A stretch of 64,000 nt of DNA from Aureispira sp. CCB-E (GTDB lineage Bacteria > Bacteroidota > Bacteroidia > Chitinophagales > Saprospiraceae): assembly GCF_031326345.1 (NCBI RefSeq), contig NZ_CP133671.1, positions 2,976,001 to 3,040,000 of the forward strand, read 5' to 3'. A program made the translations under genes and the position numbers. Positions 53,760 to 62,709 of the stretch are shown one piece after another; the stretch's first letter is position 1; each line of letters opens with the position of its first letter. The notes beneath the pieces were generated by a model. The model made no database searches. It saw nothing but the letters and a program-made list of their open reading frames with translations, and was not told where the DNA came from.

Positions 53760-56219
53760 ATGCAAAAGCACACTGTTTATATCTTTTTTTCTGAGGCTAA
53801 TGAAATAGAGGCCAATCAAATTGCTAAAGATTTAAAGCACACGAATATTAATTGTATCGTTGCGGCACCAACTGCTGAGAAGGTAACGCAATTGGTAGAA
53901 AAAGAAGACGCAACAGGACTTCTTTTAGTGAGCGATAATTACCTCAAATCTATTCAAGAAACAACGCACTTAGATCGTTTGTTAGATGAAGATCTAGAAA
54001 ATCGAATAATTCCAGTTATTACGCATGGTCGCCGTCTAAAAGTGGGGACGTCTCAGATGGAAGTGTATCCTACCAAAATTCAGACACTAAATAATGTCAT
54101 GTATTACAGAGATTTTTGGTATGAAGAATGGATTGCTTTGCGCAAAAAATCTAAAAGTGCTCCTATAGAAGAGCAGGAAGCTTTGAATGAGCAAAAAGAG
54201 ATTGCTAAAAAAATGTCAGTGGGTAGTATTTCGAATTTTATTCGAAAAATTAATAGTACCGAACCTGCCGATTGGGATGAGTTGTGTGCCGATGATTACA
54301 AAATGCTTTTTGATAAAGTTGGTATTGAAAGAGTTTTTGTTGAGGGAGAAGAGGAGGAAGAAGTCTCAGAAATTCCTACTATTGAGATACCTGTTGAGGA
54401 AGTGGTTGTGGAGGAAAATGCGGAAACAGAAGTATTGGACTTAAAAGGCGATGAAGAAAGCATAGCGGTAGAGGTATCTGCATCTGAAATACCTTCTAAC
54501 GAAAACGAAGAAGAACTTCCTACAACTTCAGAAAACGAAGAAGAAACAAAGGAAGAAATAGAAGAAGAGGTGTTTTCAGAAGAGCCAATCGAAGCAATGC
54601 CATTGCCAGAAGTTACCTTAAATGAAGCAACAGAAGAACAACCAGAAGCAGAATTAATAGAGGAGGAAATAGAGGAAATCTTGTCTGAACCTGAGGCGAC
54701 GGTCAAAGAAGAAGTGCTAGCAGAGTTAGTAGAGGAGGTCAATGAAGAACTAGAAGAGAAACCAGAAGAAACTACTGCTATTGTTGATGAATCTGAAGAG
54801 GATAAAGTAGAGCTCCCATTTACAATGGAAGGGTTGAAAGATCTAGATAGTGTAGATGCACAGGCTATATTGGAACAGTATAATATAGATGAGGTAGAGG
54901 ATGTAGATATCCTATTTCATATAGCAGAAAGTAATGCGGAAGAAGGAGATTTTGAGGATGCTCGAAGAACATACGAACGTATTCTTAAACTGGATCCTTA
55001 TAATGGTCGAGCATTAATCTGGTTGGCTCGTTTGTTGGCTAGACATTACGACGGAGAGACAATGGAGGCAGCACATTTGTACCGCAAGGCAATTATGGTC
55101 AATGATGATAACGCTGCTTTGTACTATGAATATGCTTTGTTGCAAAAAGAATACTTTAAGTCTTATAACAAAGCAAGCGACTCTTTTAGAGAAGCTTTGT
55201 TAATTGATTCGATGTTTGAAGATGCTTACCTAGGTTTGGCGCAATGTCAAAGAGAGATGGGAATGATTGACCAAGCAAAAGCTAACTATTTGCAGGCTTG
55301 TGTATTGGATGCTGCTAAATTTCAAACCGCAGAAAATGACAATTATTTTGGAGTGCTTCGCATATTGGAGGATGAAGTAGAGGAAGCTGTTCAGGAACTA
55401 GAGGAGGAAGAGGAAGTAATTGAAGAGGAAAGAAGTCCTAATGCAGATACTGTGGTGATGGTAACAGGAGCGAGTTCGGGAATTGGACAGGCTATTGCTG
55501 GTCAATTTATTATGGCTGGCTACAAAGTGATTATTACTGGTCGCCGAAAAGAACGTTTGGATGAGTTTCAGCAATTGATGGAGGAGCATTTAGAAGAAAC
55601 ACATATTCATAGTTTGAATTTTGATGTTTGTGACTTGGATGCAGTCAAAAATGCTTTGGATAGCTTGCCCGAAGAATGGTCTAATATTGATATATTGATT
55701 AACAATGCAGGATTGGCAAAAGGGTTAGCTTCTATTCATGAAGGCAACGTGGAGCACTGGGAAACAATGATTAATACAAACATAAAAGGGTTGTTGTACA
55801 TGACACGCATGGTAACTCCCAATATGGTAGCACGTAAGAAGGGGCATGTTATTAATCTAGGTTCTGTGGCTGGAACGCAGGTTTACCCTGGTGGTGGTGT
55901 GTATTGTGCGACTAAAGCTGCTGTTGATTCTTTGACACAATCTATGCGTTTGGATTTGTATCAACACAATATTAAGGTAACTTGTGTAAGCCCTGGACAT
56001 GTAGAAGCAACAGAGTTTGCAGAGGTACGTTATGAGGATAAGGAAAAAGCAAAAATTTATGAGGACTTTAAACCTCTTTCTGCACGTGATGTTGCCGAGA
56101 CAATTTACTATGTTGCCACGAGACCCGATCATGTGAATATTCAGGATATCCTAATGTTCGGAACACAGCAGGCTTCTGCTAGAGATGTGAATCGAAGTGG
56201 ACGAGGGGAGGATAAATAA
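53760..56219 (+). CDS. Fusion: TIR-like N-terminus, acidic linker, TPR, short-chain dehydrogenase
   Basis: 819 residues. Residues 1-125 look like a TIR-type domain: VYIFFSEANEIEANQIAKDL, GLLLVSDNYLKS and IIPVITHGRR are in the order and spacing of the betaA-helix, betaC/helix C and betaD segments of TIR, with acidic residues after SDNYLKS. A Glu-rich linker (about 195-365) follows, then two or three TPR-like units (about 385-525, EEGDFEDARRTYERILKLDP), a second acidic spacer, and a complete SDR domain with TGASSGIG (569-576), NNAG (about 647) and YCATK (713-717). SDR is an NAD(P)-dependent oxidoreductase, closest in look to the YdfG type. Both ends may bind nicotinamide nucleotides. Whether the TIR-like part cleaves NAD is unknown. 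Confidence 0.8.
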   Translation: MQKHTVYIFFSEANEIEANQIAKDLKHTNINCIVAAPTAEKVTQLVEKEDATGLLLVSDNYLKSIQETTHLDRLLDEDLENRIIPVITHGRRLKVGTSQMEVYPTKIQTLNNVMYYRDFWYEEWIALRKKSKSAPIEEQEALNEQKEIAKKMSVGSISNFIRKINSTEPADWDELCADDYKMLFDKVGIERVFVEGEEEEEVSEIPTIEIPVEEVVVEENAETEVLDLKGDEESIAVEVSASEIPSNENEEELPTTSENEEETKEEIEEEVFSEEPIEAMPLPEVTLNEATEEQPEAELIEEEIEEILSEPEATVKEEVLAELVEEVNEELEEKPEETTAIVDESEEDKVELPFTMEGLKDLDSVDAQAILEQYNIDEVEDVDILFHIAESNAEEGDFEDARRTYERILKLDPYNGRALIWLARLLARHYDGETMEAAHLYRKAIMVNDDNAALYYEYALLQKEYFKSYNKASDSFREALLIDSMFEDAYLGLAQCQREMGMIDQAKANYLQACVLDAAKFQTAENDNYFGVLRILEDEVEEAVQELEEEEEVIEEERSPNADTVVMVTGASSGIGQAIAGQFIMAGYKVIITGRRKERLDEFQQLMEEHLEETHIHSLNFDVCDLDAVKNALDSLPEEWSNIDILINNAGLAKGLASIHEGNVEHWETMINTNIKGLLYMTRMVTPNMVARKKGHVINLGSVAGTQVYPGGGVYCATKAAVDSLTQSMRLDLYQHNIKVTCVSPGHVEATEFAEVRYEDKEKAKIYEDFKPLSARDVAETIYYVATRPDHVNIQDILMFGTQQASARDVNRSGRGEDK

Positions 56220-56249
56220 AAGTGATTGTGTTCGCAGTCTTTTTAATCA

Positions 56250-56288
56250 AGAAGCGTTTAGTGGTAAAAAACTACTAGACGCTTTTTG
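56250..56288 (+). terminator. Rho-independent terminator after the TIR/TPR/SDR gene
   Basis: AAGCGTTTAGT (56252-56262) pairs with ACTAGACGCTT (one G-U pair), followed by TTTT. It lies about 30 bases after the stop codon. Confidence 0.82.
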
Positions 56289-56379
56289 ATTTTTGTCATG
56301 CGTTACTTAGGGATATTTGAATAATTTCCTTTGGAGGAAGTAGGTTGCTGATTTTATATTTAGAGTCTATGATTTTGCA

Positions 56380-56895
56380 TTAATGGAGTAGTCTTTTTTT
56401 CCAAATTTTAGAAATAACTTGACCTATTTCTTTAAATTCGGATTCCGTAAATGTATCTGTTTTTCCATTATTGCACCAATAACAAGAGTATACGAGATTT
56501 TCAATGTCTAAATATGGTTGATTAGGAACTTTTCGCTCAATTTCTAATTTTTTTCCCCTCTTTCTTTTTGTAAGGAATGGGTCTTTTTCCCATAAAACTT
56601 TTAGTTCTTTTTCAGAAATATGGCAATAGTAACATTCTTTTTTTGATAATTCAAACCAATTTTTGAAATCATAAAATTTATTGCATTGTTCTTCTTTTGT
56701 TAAATCTATTGTAGGATTTTTTGAGAGCCATATTCTTCTAATTTTAGAAAGTTTTTCTCGTGTATCCTTTAGATTATTCCACCATAAAGAAAGTTCTTTT
56801 CGAGGAATATTCAAAATAGTTTCAATTTCATCATAAGAGTACTGTTGAACCACTGCTAATTTTAAAAACTCTTTTTGTAAAGGAGTAATTTCCAT
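56380..56895 (-). CDS. HNH-like nuclease-fold protein with N-terminal helix-turn-helix
   Basis: 171 residues. Residues about 15-40 (YSYDEIETILNIPRKELSLWW) look like a sigma-region-4-like helix-turn-helix. The C-terminal part has paired cysteines CYYC (88-91) and CYWC (about 141-144) and LEIERKVPNQPYLDIENLVYSCYWCNNGKTDTFTESEF, matching HNH domains of the form lEIDR...Y..NLVlaC..CNn.KtD.ft..EF. The usual first His of HNH (xDHxxP) is Arg here (IERKVP), so activity is uncertain. No signal peptide. It faces a membrane-protein gene on the same strand, 73 bases upstream, with no toxin-immunity layout visible. Confidence 0.68.
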   Translation of the reverse strand: MEITPLQKEFLKLAVVQQYSYDEIETILNIPRKELSLWWNNLKDTREKLSKIRRIWLSKNPTIDLTKEEQCNKFYDFKNWFELSKKECYYCHISEKELKVLWEKDPFLTKRKRGKKLEIERKVPNQPYLDIENLVYSCYWCNNGKTDTFTESEFKEIGQVISKIWKKRLLH

Positions 56896-56968
56896 TTTTT
56901 CAATTTTTTAATTTGGTACAATGTTAGACTGTTGAAAAAAACTAGAGAAAAAAATCTTTAGATCCATT

Positions 56969-57595
56969 TCATTCAGCTTTTGAGTTATATTTCAATGATT
57001 TAGTTTCAATGATTTGATTTTTGAAGGGATATTCTTCCTGAAAATACATTAAGTATACTAATATATGATCAAGAAAACCAATAAATAGAATAAGAATTTT
57101 AGTTTTCCAATTTAGATTTCCTTGCAACCAAATATTTCCTTTCAAAATGATTAAACTTAGAATTGTTAGAGAAAGTCCATATTCTAGATATCCCATAAAA
57201 CTAATTAGTTCAGAAAGTTTACTTGGTAAAAGCTGAATAAAAATTCTCACTTCATAAATAAGAATGCTAGTAATAAATAGGAGTAGGGAGTTTACTTTGG
57301 AAATATATACGATAAAAAATATGAGTGTAATAATTTCCATCCCATTAGCCCAAAGATAAGTGATAAAGCTTAGAGAAATCGTTCCTAGAAAAATAGTTAT
57401 TAATGTAATTACTTTTTTTGATTTTGAGAACAAAAAAAATGTAATAGTTATGGCAAGTAGACCTTTTACTAAGAGATTATAGACACTTATTATTGAAATG
57501 GGAAGAAGAACAGTTAATCGATGTTGTTGATTTAAATAAGATTGGAATAGGTTATTTCCTTCATATATGAAATAACAACCTAATAGAAGCCACAT
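56969..57595 (-). CDS. Membrane protein of unknown function
   Basis: 208 residues with about six hydrophobic helices (LPISIISVYNLLVKGLLAITI, TIFLGTISLSFITYLW, MEIITLIFFIVYISKVNSLL and later ones), ending in a short Lys-rich tail. No conserved motif is recognised. Base composition is more A+T-rich than its neighbours, perhaps an accessory gene. It is 73 bases upstream of the HNH-like gene on the same strand. The gap 57596-58018 is A+T-rich and contains no feature I can support. Confidence 0.6.
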   Translation of the reverse strand: MWLLLGCYFIYEGNNLFQSYLNQQHRLTVLLPISIISVYNLLVKGLLAITITFFLFSKSKKVITLITIFLGTISLSFITYLWANGMEIITLIFFIVYISKVNSLLLFITSILIYEVRIFIQLLPSKLSELISFMGYLEYGLSLTILSLIILKGNIWLQGNLNWKTKILILFIGFLDHILVYLMYFQEEYPFKNQIIETKSLKYNSKAE

Positions 57596-58018
57596 TATTC
57601 CAAGTGTCTTTTTTTTATTGGACTCACTTTATTTTCTGAATTTTCAATAGTATCCAATATTTCATAAGTCATAAACAAGGTTTTTGTATGTCAAATTGAG
57701 ATTTTGAGCAAAATATATGAGATTTTAATTTTCCTATACACAACTATACACCAAGATATTCCAAACAATTAAAAAATATAAAAGCTAACAATATTTTTAC
57801 TATATCCACCAGCATTCATTTAATCTTTCAGATACCCCAAACAGGCTTTACAATTCTATTTTAACAAATTAATAACAGCTTTGGCTAGTCTTTTGTAAAA
57901 TAAGATGTTTTATTGTGTTTTGAATTATTGAGACAATTTTAAGATTTATTGGTTGGGTTCAAATGCATCTTTAGAAATAGAAAGAACAACCAATAATTAA
58001 ATACCAAAAAATAAAAAA

Positions 58019-59077
58019 ATGAATTTTAAATTATTGTCAACAACGTTTCTTGGGTGCTTCTTTTTTGTTCATGTTCAGGCGCAGCTGCCTGTTGTAAAAG
58101 CCAAAGGAGGAGATGGCGTAGAAATAGATTGGCGATCGGTGCAAGAAGCGGAAGATGCCGATGAGAAAAATCCTGGTTTCTTTTACAACGATTGTGCGCA
58201 AGGTGTAACACCAATACATGCTTCATCCACGCTAAAAGGGCAAGGTTCTAAAAATTATAACATAGGAAACTTGTCAGACGATAATCCAATGACAGCTTGG
58301 GTAGAAGGGGTACAAGGGTATGGTATTGGTGAATCTTTTGAGGTCAAAGCAATTACTGTGAATGTGATTTACAACGGTTATCAGTCTAGTCCTCAAAACT
58401 GGAGATACAATTCAAGGGTAAAGCGGTTTAAGGTGCATCGACATGGTGAGCCAATTTGTTACTTGGATTTGACCGATGAAATGGGAGCACAGCATTTTGA
58501 ATTACCACATCACATCAACTGGGAAACAAAAGAGAATTTTAAATTTGAAATAGTAGACGTATACAAAGGAGAAAAGTGGGAAGATGTTTGTATTTCTCAT
58601 ATCGATCATGTTGCTTGTTGTTTTGCACCAACTACTCAAATTAGTCTAGCAAATAACACAACAAAAATGGTAGAAGGATTGACTGTCGGGACTACATTGT
58701 TGGCCATTGATTTGGAGACATCTCAAACATTCGAATCTGCAGTAGAATTGACAACCAATCAACGTCATTTGAGTTTATTGGATGTAAAAACGGCTTCCTA
58801 TCAAATTTCAATTACTCCTGATCATCCTTTATATATCAAAGGACAGGGATTTGTGTCGTTGGCAAAATTAAGAAACCAAAAAAATAAGCAAACTTGGAAG
58901 GCATTGTCCCAAACAGAGGTGCAAGTCATGGTTTTTGATGAAAAAACTGGCAAGACAAGTTTTGAGCGTATAGAGTCTATTCAAAAAATAGAGGGTGACT
59001 TTAAAACTTATACCATTCTTTCTATTTCCAAAGGATCAACCTATGTTGCCAACGGGTTTGTCAACAAAGTATATTGA
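58019..59077 (+). CDS. Exported protein: NADase-type glycan-binding domain plus Hint domain
   Basis: 352 residues. Signal peptide 1-22 (MNFKLLSTTFLGCFFFVHVQ). Residues about 58-195 resemble the discoidin-like NADase-type glycan-binding domain: HASSTLKGQGSKNYNIGNLSDDNP, TAWVEGVQGYGIGESFEV. A Hint (hedgehog/intein) domain runs from Cys201 (CFAPTTQISLAN) through TPDHPLYI (266-273) to the C-terminal VANGFVNKVY. Cys at the first position and His269 in the TPDHP motif are the usual autocatalytic residues; the end lacks the HN of inteins, as in hedgehog-type Hint, where an ester is formed. It may self-cleave to release or attach the N-terminal domain to a lipid or surface. Single gene with its own terminator. 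Confidence 0.82.
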   Translation: MNFKLLSTTFLGCFFFVHVQAQLPVVKAKGGDGVEIDWRSVQEAEDADEKNPGFFYNDCAQGVTPIHASSTLKGQGSKNYNIGNLSDDNPMTAWVEGVQGYGIGESFEVKAITVNVIYNGYQSSPQNWRYNSRVKRFKVHRHGEPICYLDLTDEMGAQHFELPHHINWETKENFKFEIVDVYKGEKWEDVCISHIDHVACCFAPTTQISLANNTTKMVEGLTVGTTLLAIDLETSQTFESAVELTTNQRHLSLLDVKTASYQISITPDHPLYIKGQGFVSLAKLRNQKNKQTWKALSQTEVQVMVFDEKTGKTSFERIESIQKIEGDFKTYTILSISKGSTYVANGFVNKVY

Positions 59078-59118
59078 TAAGTTGTTTGGTTGAATTTTTC
59101 TTTAAAATAAGGAAGAAT

Positions 59119-59166
59119 CAAATGCGTTTAATTACCTTTATTGGGTGATTAAACGCATTTTTTATA
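59119..59166 (+). terminator. Rho-independent terminator after the Hint gene
   Basis: AAATGCGTTTAAT (59120-59132) and ATTAAACGCATTT (59148-59160) form a perfect 13-bp stem followed by TTTTA. Confidence 0.88.
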
Positions 59167-59291
59167 ATAATACATTTGCACAATAGTTTGTAAATTTTTA
59201 CAGGACAGAGCATTATTTTTGATAAATAGAAAGATCGTGCTGCTAAGAGTATCTAATTTTTTATTATTATCAAATAAAAGATACGCAGATC

Positions 59292-59299
59292 TAACTTTG
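59292..59299 (+). promoter_or_regulatory. Possible -7 element of the S9 peptidase gene
   Basis: TAACTTTG matches TAnnTTTG. No TTTG at standard spacing upstream. The start codon is about 105 bases downstream; otherwise the 59167-59403 gap shows nothing. Confidence 0.35.
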
Positions 59300-59403
59300 A
59301 AGTTGTGGTATTGATGGAACTGTGGTAGTTAGACAAATTTAAAAACTGTTCGAAACTCCAATTAACAACCTATTGCTTGCCGTGTATGTAGTCTAATTCA
59401 ACT

Positions 59404-61338
59404 ATGAAAAAAAAATATCTAGTACTTTGTTTGACTGCTTTTTTAGGAAGTATACAAGCGCAAAAAAACTTAACCCCGCAACAATTATTGGAACTAAATA
59501 GAGTGTCAGCAGTAGGGTTGACCAATGACAAAACAGCTGTTGTCTATCGTTCTTCTCAATATAATGTAGCAGGTAATTCCAAAACAACAAAGTATTATTT
59601 GCAACCGATTAAAGGTGGAGAGAAAAAAACAATTAGTGATTACTCCAACTTGGTAAAAGACGGACACGTGTCTCCAGATGGTCAATTGAAAATTACAGCC
59701 GAAAATGTTAAAATAGAGCGTGTTACTGGAACGGATTATTATCCAACACTAGAAAATTCAAATGTGCGTATTTACGAAAGTTTACAGTATCGCCATTGGG
59801 ACACTTGGGAAGATGGAGAATACAGCCACTTGTTTGTAGAGAACATAAAAGGGCGTATGATGGATCGAGTGGATATTATGAAAGGAGAACCTTACGATTG
59901 CCCTACCATGCCCTTTGGTGGTGGGGAAGACTATTTGTGGAGTCCTGATGGTAAGAAAGTATTGTATGTTACCAAAAAACTACATGGAACGGCATATACT
60001 CAGAGTACCAACACCGATATTTATGCCTATGATATAGCTACCCAAAAGACAGAAAATTTGACGGGTTATAATAATGGTTATGATATGGCACCTGCATTTT
60101 CTTCTAAGGGATTATTGGGTTGGTTGCAAATGAAACGAGATGGTTATGAGTCGGATAAAAATGATATTATTATTCGTTACAAAGAAGGGGGAAAAAAAGG
60201 CGATATCAATCTAACAAAAGATTGGGATGGTACGGTCAATAGTTTTTTGTGGAGTAATGAAGGTGACAAAATTTATTTTACAGCACCCGTAGGGGGAACC
60301 GTTCATTTGTTCGAATTGGCGGTGCCCACTTCTTATGAAGCTAAAGTAACAGCTCCGAAGCAAATTACAAAAGGGCAGTTTGATGTGCATGGAATTGTTG
60401 GACACAATGGTGCTACAATGGTGGTTGCTCGTAGAGACATGAACCATGCGACAGAGTTGTATACCGTAGATATTACCACTGGCGAAATGAAACAATTGAC
60501 GCATGAGAATGATGCTATCTATGAGGGCATCAATAAGAGCAATGTGGTAAAACGAATGGTAAAAACGACGGATGGAAAAGAAATGGTTACATGGGTAATT
60601 TATCCTCCAAACTTTGATAAAAATAAAAAATATCCAACACTGTTATATTGCCAAGGAGGTCCACAAGGAGCGTTGAGCCAATTTTATTCGTTTCGTTGGA
60701 ATTTTCAACTTATGGCAGCACAAGGTTATATTGTCGTAGCACCCAATCGCCGAGGAATGCCAGGATATGGGGTTGAATGGAACGAACAGATTAGTGGAGA
60801 TTATGGCGGGCAAAATATGAAAGATTATTTGGCAGCCATTGATGCTGTTGCAGAAGAACCTTATGTTGATAAAAATAGATTGGGTTGTGTTGGGGCAAGT
60901 TATGGTGGCTATTCTTGTTTCTATTTGGCGGGTATTCATGAGAAGCGTTTCAAGACCTTTATTGCACACGATGGTATTTTTAATTGGAAATCAATGTATG
61001 GAACAACAGAGGAAATGTTTTTTGTCAATTGGGACATGGGAGGTCATTATTGGGACAAAAACAACAAGGTGGCACAACGTAGTTTTAATGAATTCAATCC
61101 TATTGAGCATGTTCAAAAATGGGATACTCCAATCCTAATCATCCAAGGAGGAAAGGATTTTAGAGTACCAATTGGGCAAGGTTTGGAAGCTTTTAATGCT
61201 GCTCAGATGCGAGGAATTAAGAGCAAATTGCTGTATTTCCCAGAAGAAAATCACTGGGTGCTTTCTGTGCAAAATGCTTTAATTTGGCAAACAGAATTTT
61301 TTAAATGGTTGGAAGAAACCTTAACGGTTGATAAATAA
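59404..61338 (+). CDS. S9-family (prolyl oligopeptidase/DPP) serine peptidase, exported
   Basis: 644 residues. Signal peptide MKKKYLVLCLTAFLGSIQAQ. Residues about 25-395 hold WD/propeller-like blades (SPDGKKVLYVTKKLHG, WSNEGDKIYFTAP). The C-terminal alpha/beta hydrolase starts near 410 (YPTLLYCQGGPQG) with Ser499 in GASYGGYS, Asp585 in GGKDFRVP and His617 in ENHWVL, the S9 triad. It removes dipeptides or cuts after proline in peptides in the periplasm or outside, helping peptide use. A hairpin terminator follows. The last 92 bases of this gene were copied along with the next gene (see 62511). Confidence 0.9.
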   Translation: MKKKYLVLCLTAFLGSIQAQKNLTPQQLLELNRVSAVGLTNDKTAVVYRSSQYNVAGNSKTTKYYLQPIKGGEKKTISDYSNLVKDGHVSPDGQLKITAENVKIERVTGTDYYPTLENSNVRIYESLQYRHWDTWEDGEYSHLFVENIKGRMMDRVDIMKGEPYDCPTMPFGGGEDYLWSPDGKKVLYVTKKLHGTAYTQSTNTDIYAYDIATQKTENLTGYNNGYDMAPAFSSKGLLGWLQMKRDGYESDKNDIIIRYKEGGKKGDINLTKDWDGTVNSFLWSNEGDKIYFTAPVGGTVHLFELAVPTSYEAKVTAPKQITKGQFDVHGIVGHNGATMVVARRDMNHATELYTVDITTGEMKQLTHENDAIYEGINKSNVVKRMVKTTDGKEMVTWVIYPPNFDKNKKYPTLLYCQGGPQGALSQFYSFRWNFQLMAAQGYIVVAPNRRGMPGYGVEWNEQISGDYGGQNMKDYLAAIDAVAEEPYVDKNRLGCVGASYGGYSCFYLAGIHEKRFKTFIAHDGIFNWKSMYGTTEEMFFVNWDMGGHYWDKNNKVAQRSFNEFNPIEHVQKWDTPILIIQGGKDFRVPIGQGLEAFNAAQMRGIKSKLLYFPEENHWVLSVQNALIWQTEFFKWLEETLTVDK

Positions 61339-61370
61339 GGGGGTATAAAAAAAATAACTGAAGTTATTAC

Positions 61371-61418
61371 AACGAACTATGCTAAGCATTCGTCTTTAGT
61401 GTAGTTCGCTGTTTTTTA
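61371..61418 (+). terminator. Hairpin terminator of the S9 peptidase gene (copy 1)
   Basis: AACGAACTATGCTAA (61371-61385) pairs with TTAGTGTAGTTCG (from 61396), with G-U pairs, ahead of a TTTTTTAT run. The stem carries the CGAACT/AGTTCG core seen in the dispersed repeats. Confidence 0.75.
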
Positions 61419-61444
61419 TCCCCACACTACCTCAAAAAAAGATT

Positions 61445-62347
61445 ATGTTAACTAAGACAAATTTTGTATGCTACCTATCCCTAATAACTACGTTGTTTTT
61501 TACTGCTTGCCAAAAAGAAACAATTAAAGATGTAGGAACTGTTGTTGATCCACCAATTACTTCAGATACTATTCATTTTGCAGAAACAATGCAAGATGCT
61601 AAGACGTTTACAGTTTTCCCTTCAGCTACGTCAAGCACTAGCCACTTTGAAGGAAACTTTTATGGTTCAATTTATACTAGTCAAATCATGTTACCTCCCA
61701 ATGATTTTAATAATCAATCAGATCAAGTGATTAAAGTATATGTAGAAAACAATGCCATTAAGGTTTTGAACTTTGTCTTTCCAATCGACTCTTTATCGCA
61801 AACTCATTTTGATGCAAGCATTATTCCTAATCCAAATTCTTATAGTGATACTAAGATTTTAAAATTGACGTATAGCATTAATTATAATCGAATTGTTATA
61901 CAATACGACCACGAATGTTATTATGGACCTATTAGTGGCTGTGCCAACTCTGAATTGCATTTTGATGGACTTCGCACGACAAAAAAAGAGACCGTTTTGC
62001 CTCATGGAAATGTCGCCAATTTAACAGGAACGTATAAACTATGGGTAAGAAAACAAGACTTTACAAATAACCTAGACACACAATATATCAAAAATGTAGT
62101 AGTGACTACTTCGGGAAATTCTTTTTTCTTTGATCAGCAAAGGTTTTCTTTAGGTTTATTTGATAGTTATCAGAACTATACTGGTTTTTGTTTTTATAAC
62201 AATTCTTCTGGTTATATTTTTAGAGAAGAAATAGCTAGAGACATTTATTGGTTTAACGACAGTTTGTCTTTACAGTATTCGAAAAATGTTAACGATAATG
62301 GTGTCTTGAGTTCTATGCGCTATACCTACCGAGGCAGGAAGGAATAA
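61445..62347 (+). CDS. Lipoprotein of unknown function (tandem copy 1)
   Basis: 300 residues. Lipobox FTAC gives a modified cysteine at 22 (MLTKTNFVCYLSLITTLFFTAC). The mature protein is beta-rich with no catalytic motif: a linker, then SHFEGNFYGSIYTSQIMLPPNDF, paired strands (VIKVYVENNAIKVLNFVFPI), a Cys pair near YYGPISGCANSEL, LWVRKQDFTN and a terminal YTYRGRKE. Not recognised; probably outer-membrane-anchored. A near-identical second copy follows in tandem, which supports both being real genes. Confidence 0.75.
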   Translation: MLTKTNFVCYLSLITTLFFTACQKETIKDVGTVVDPPITSDTIHFAETMQDAKTFTVFPSATSSTSHFEGNFYGSIYTSQIMLPPNDFNNQSDQVIKVYVENNAIKVLNFVFPIDSLSQTHFDASIIPNPNSYSDTKILKLTYSINYNRIVIQYDHECYYGPISGCANSELHFDGLRTTKKETVLPHGNVANLTGTYKLWVRKQDFTNNLDTQYIKNVVVTTSGNSFFFDQQRFSLGLFDSYQNYTGFCFYNNSSGYIFREEIARDIYWFNDSLSLQYSKNVNDNGVLSSMRYTYRGRKE

Positions 62348-62510
62348 TGTTTGTTTTTTTACTAATTAGAGATTGTTTTGACAATTTGTAGGGTTTTTAC
62401 CCTAACTGATAATTAGAATTAATCCAGCCTACATAGGTAGAGATGTACTGCACATCTAAATATAATACAGAAAAGTAGGGTAATAAAAAATTGTAAATTG
62501 AGGTTGTAAA

Positions 62511-62602
62511 AAAATCACTGGGTGCTTTCTGTGCAAAATGCTTTAATTTGGCAAACAGAATTTTTTAAATGGTTGGAAGAAACCTTAATGGTTGATAAAT
62601 AA
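62511..62602 (+). pseudogene. Duplicated C-terminal fragment of the S9 peptidase gene
   Basis: Bases 62511-62602 repeat the last 92 bases of the peptidase gene (61247-61338), including the NHWVL region and stop codon, with one C-to-T change. No start or upstream gene remains, so it is a remnant of the duplication breakpoint. Confidence 0.85.
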
Positions 62603-62634
62603 GGGGGGGATAAAAAAATAACTGAAGTTATTAC

Positions 62635-62682
62635 AACGAACTATGCTAAGCATTCGTCTTTAGTGTAGTTCGCTGTTTTTTA
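62635..62682 (+). terminator. Hairpin terminator copied with the duplication (copy 2)
   Basis: Same AACGAACTATGCTAA/TTAGTGTAGTTCG stem and T-run as at 61371-61418. It now lies downstream of the peptidase-tail remnant and upstream of lipoprotein copy 2. Confidence 0.7.
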
Positions 62683-62709
62683 TCCCCACACTACCTCAAA
62701 AAAAAGATT

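Larger units (their letters stand above)
61247..62360 (+). repeat. Tandem duplication, copy 1 (end of S9 peptidase gene to end of lipoprotein gene)
   Basis: About 1.1 kb that is repeated at 62511-63620 with high identity and an offset of 1264-1265 bases. It covers the last 92 bases of the peptidase gene, its terminator and the following lipoprotein gene. The 150 bases between the copies (62361-62510) have no counterpart. Confidence 0.9.

Noticed and set aside
54296-54742. Ser-rich 148-residue minus-strand frame
   Set aside because: It is the complement of the Glu-rich linker of the TIR/TPR/SDR gene; GAA/GAG repeats read backwards as Ser/Phe codons.
59402-59590. A 62-residue minus-strand frame at the start of the S9 peptidase
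   Set aside because: It overlaps the signal peptide and the first propeller blade of a well-supported gene, in an antisense frame with no other support.
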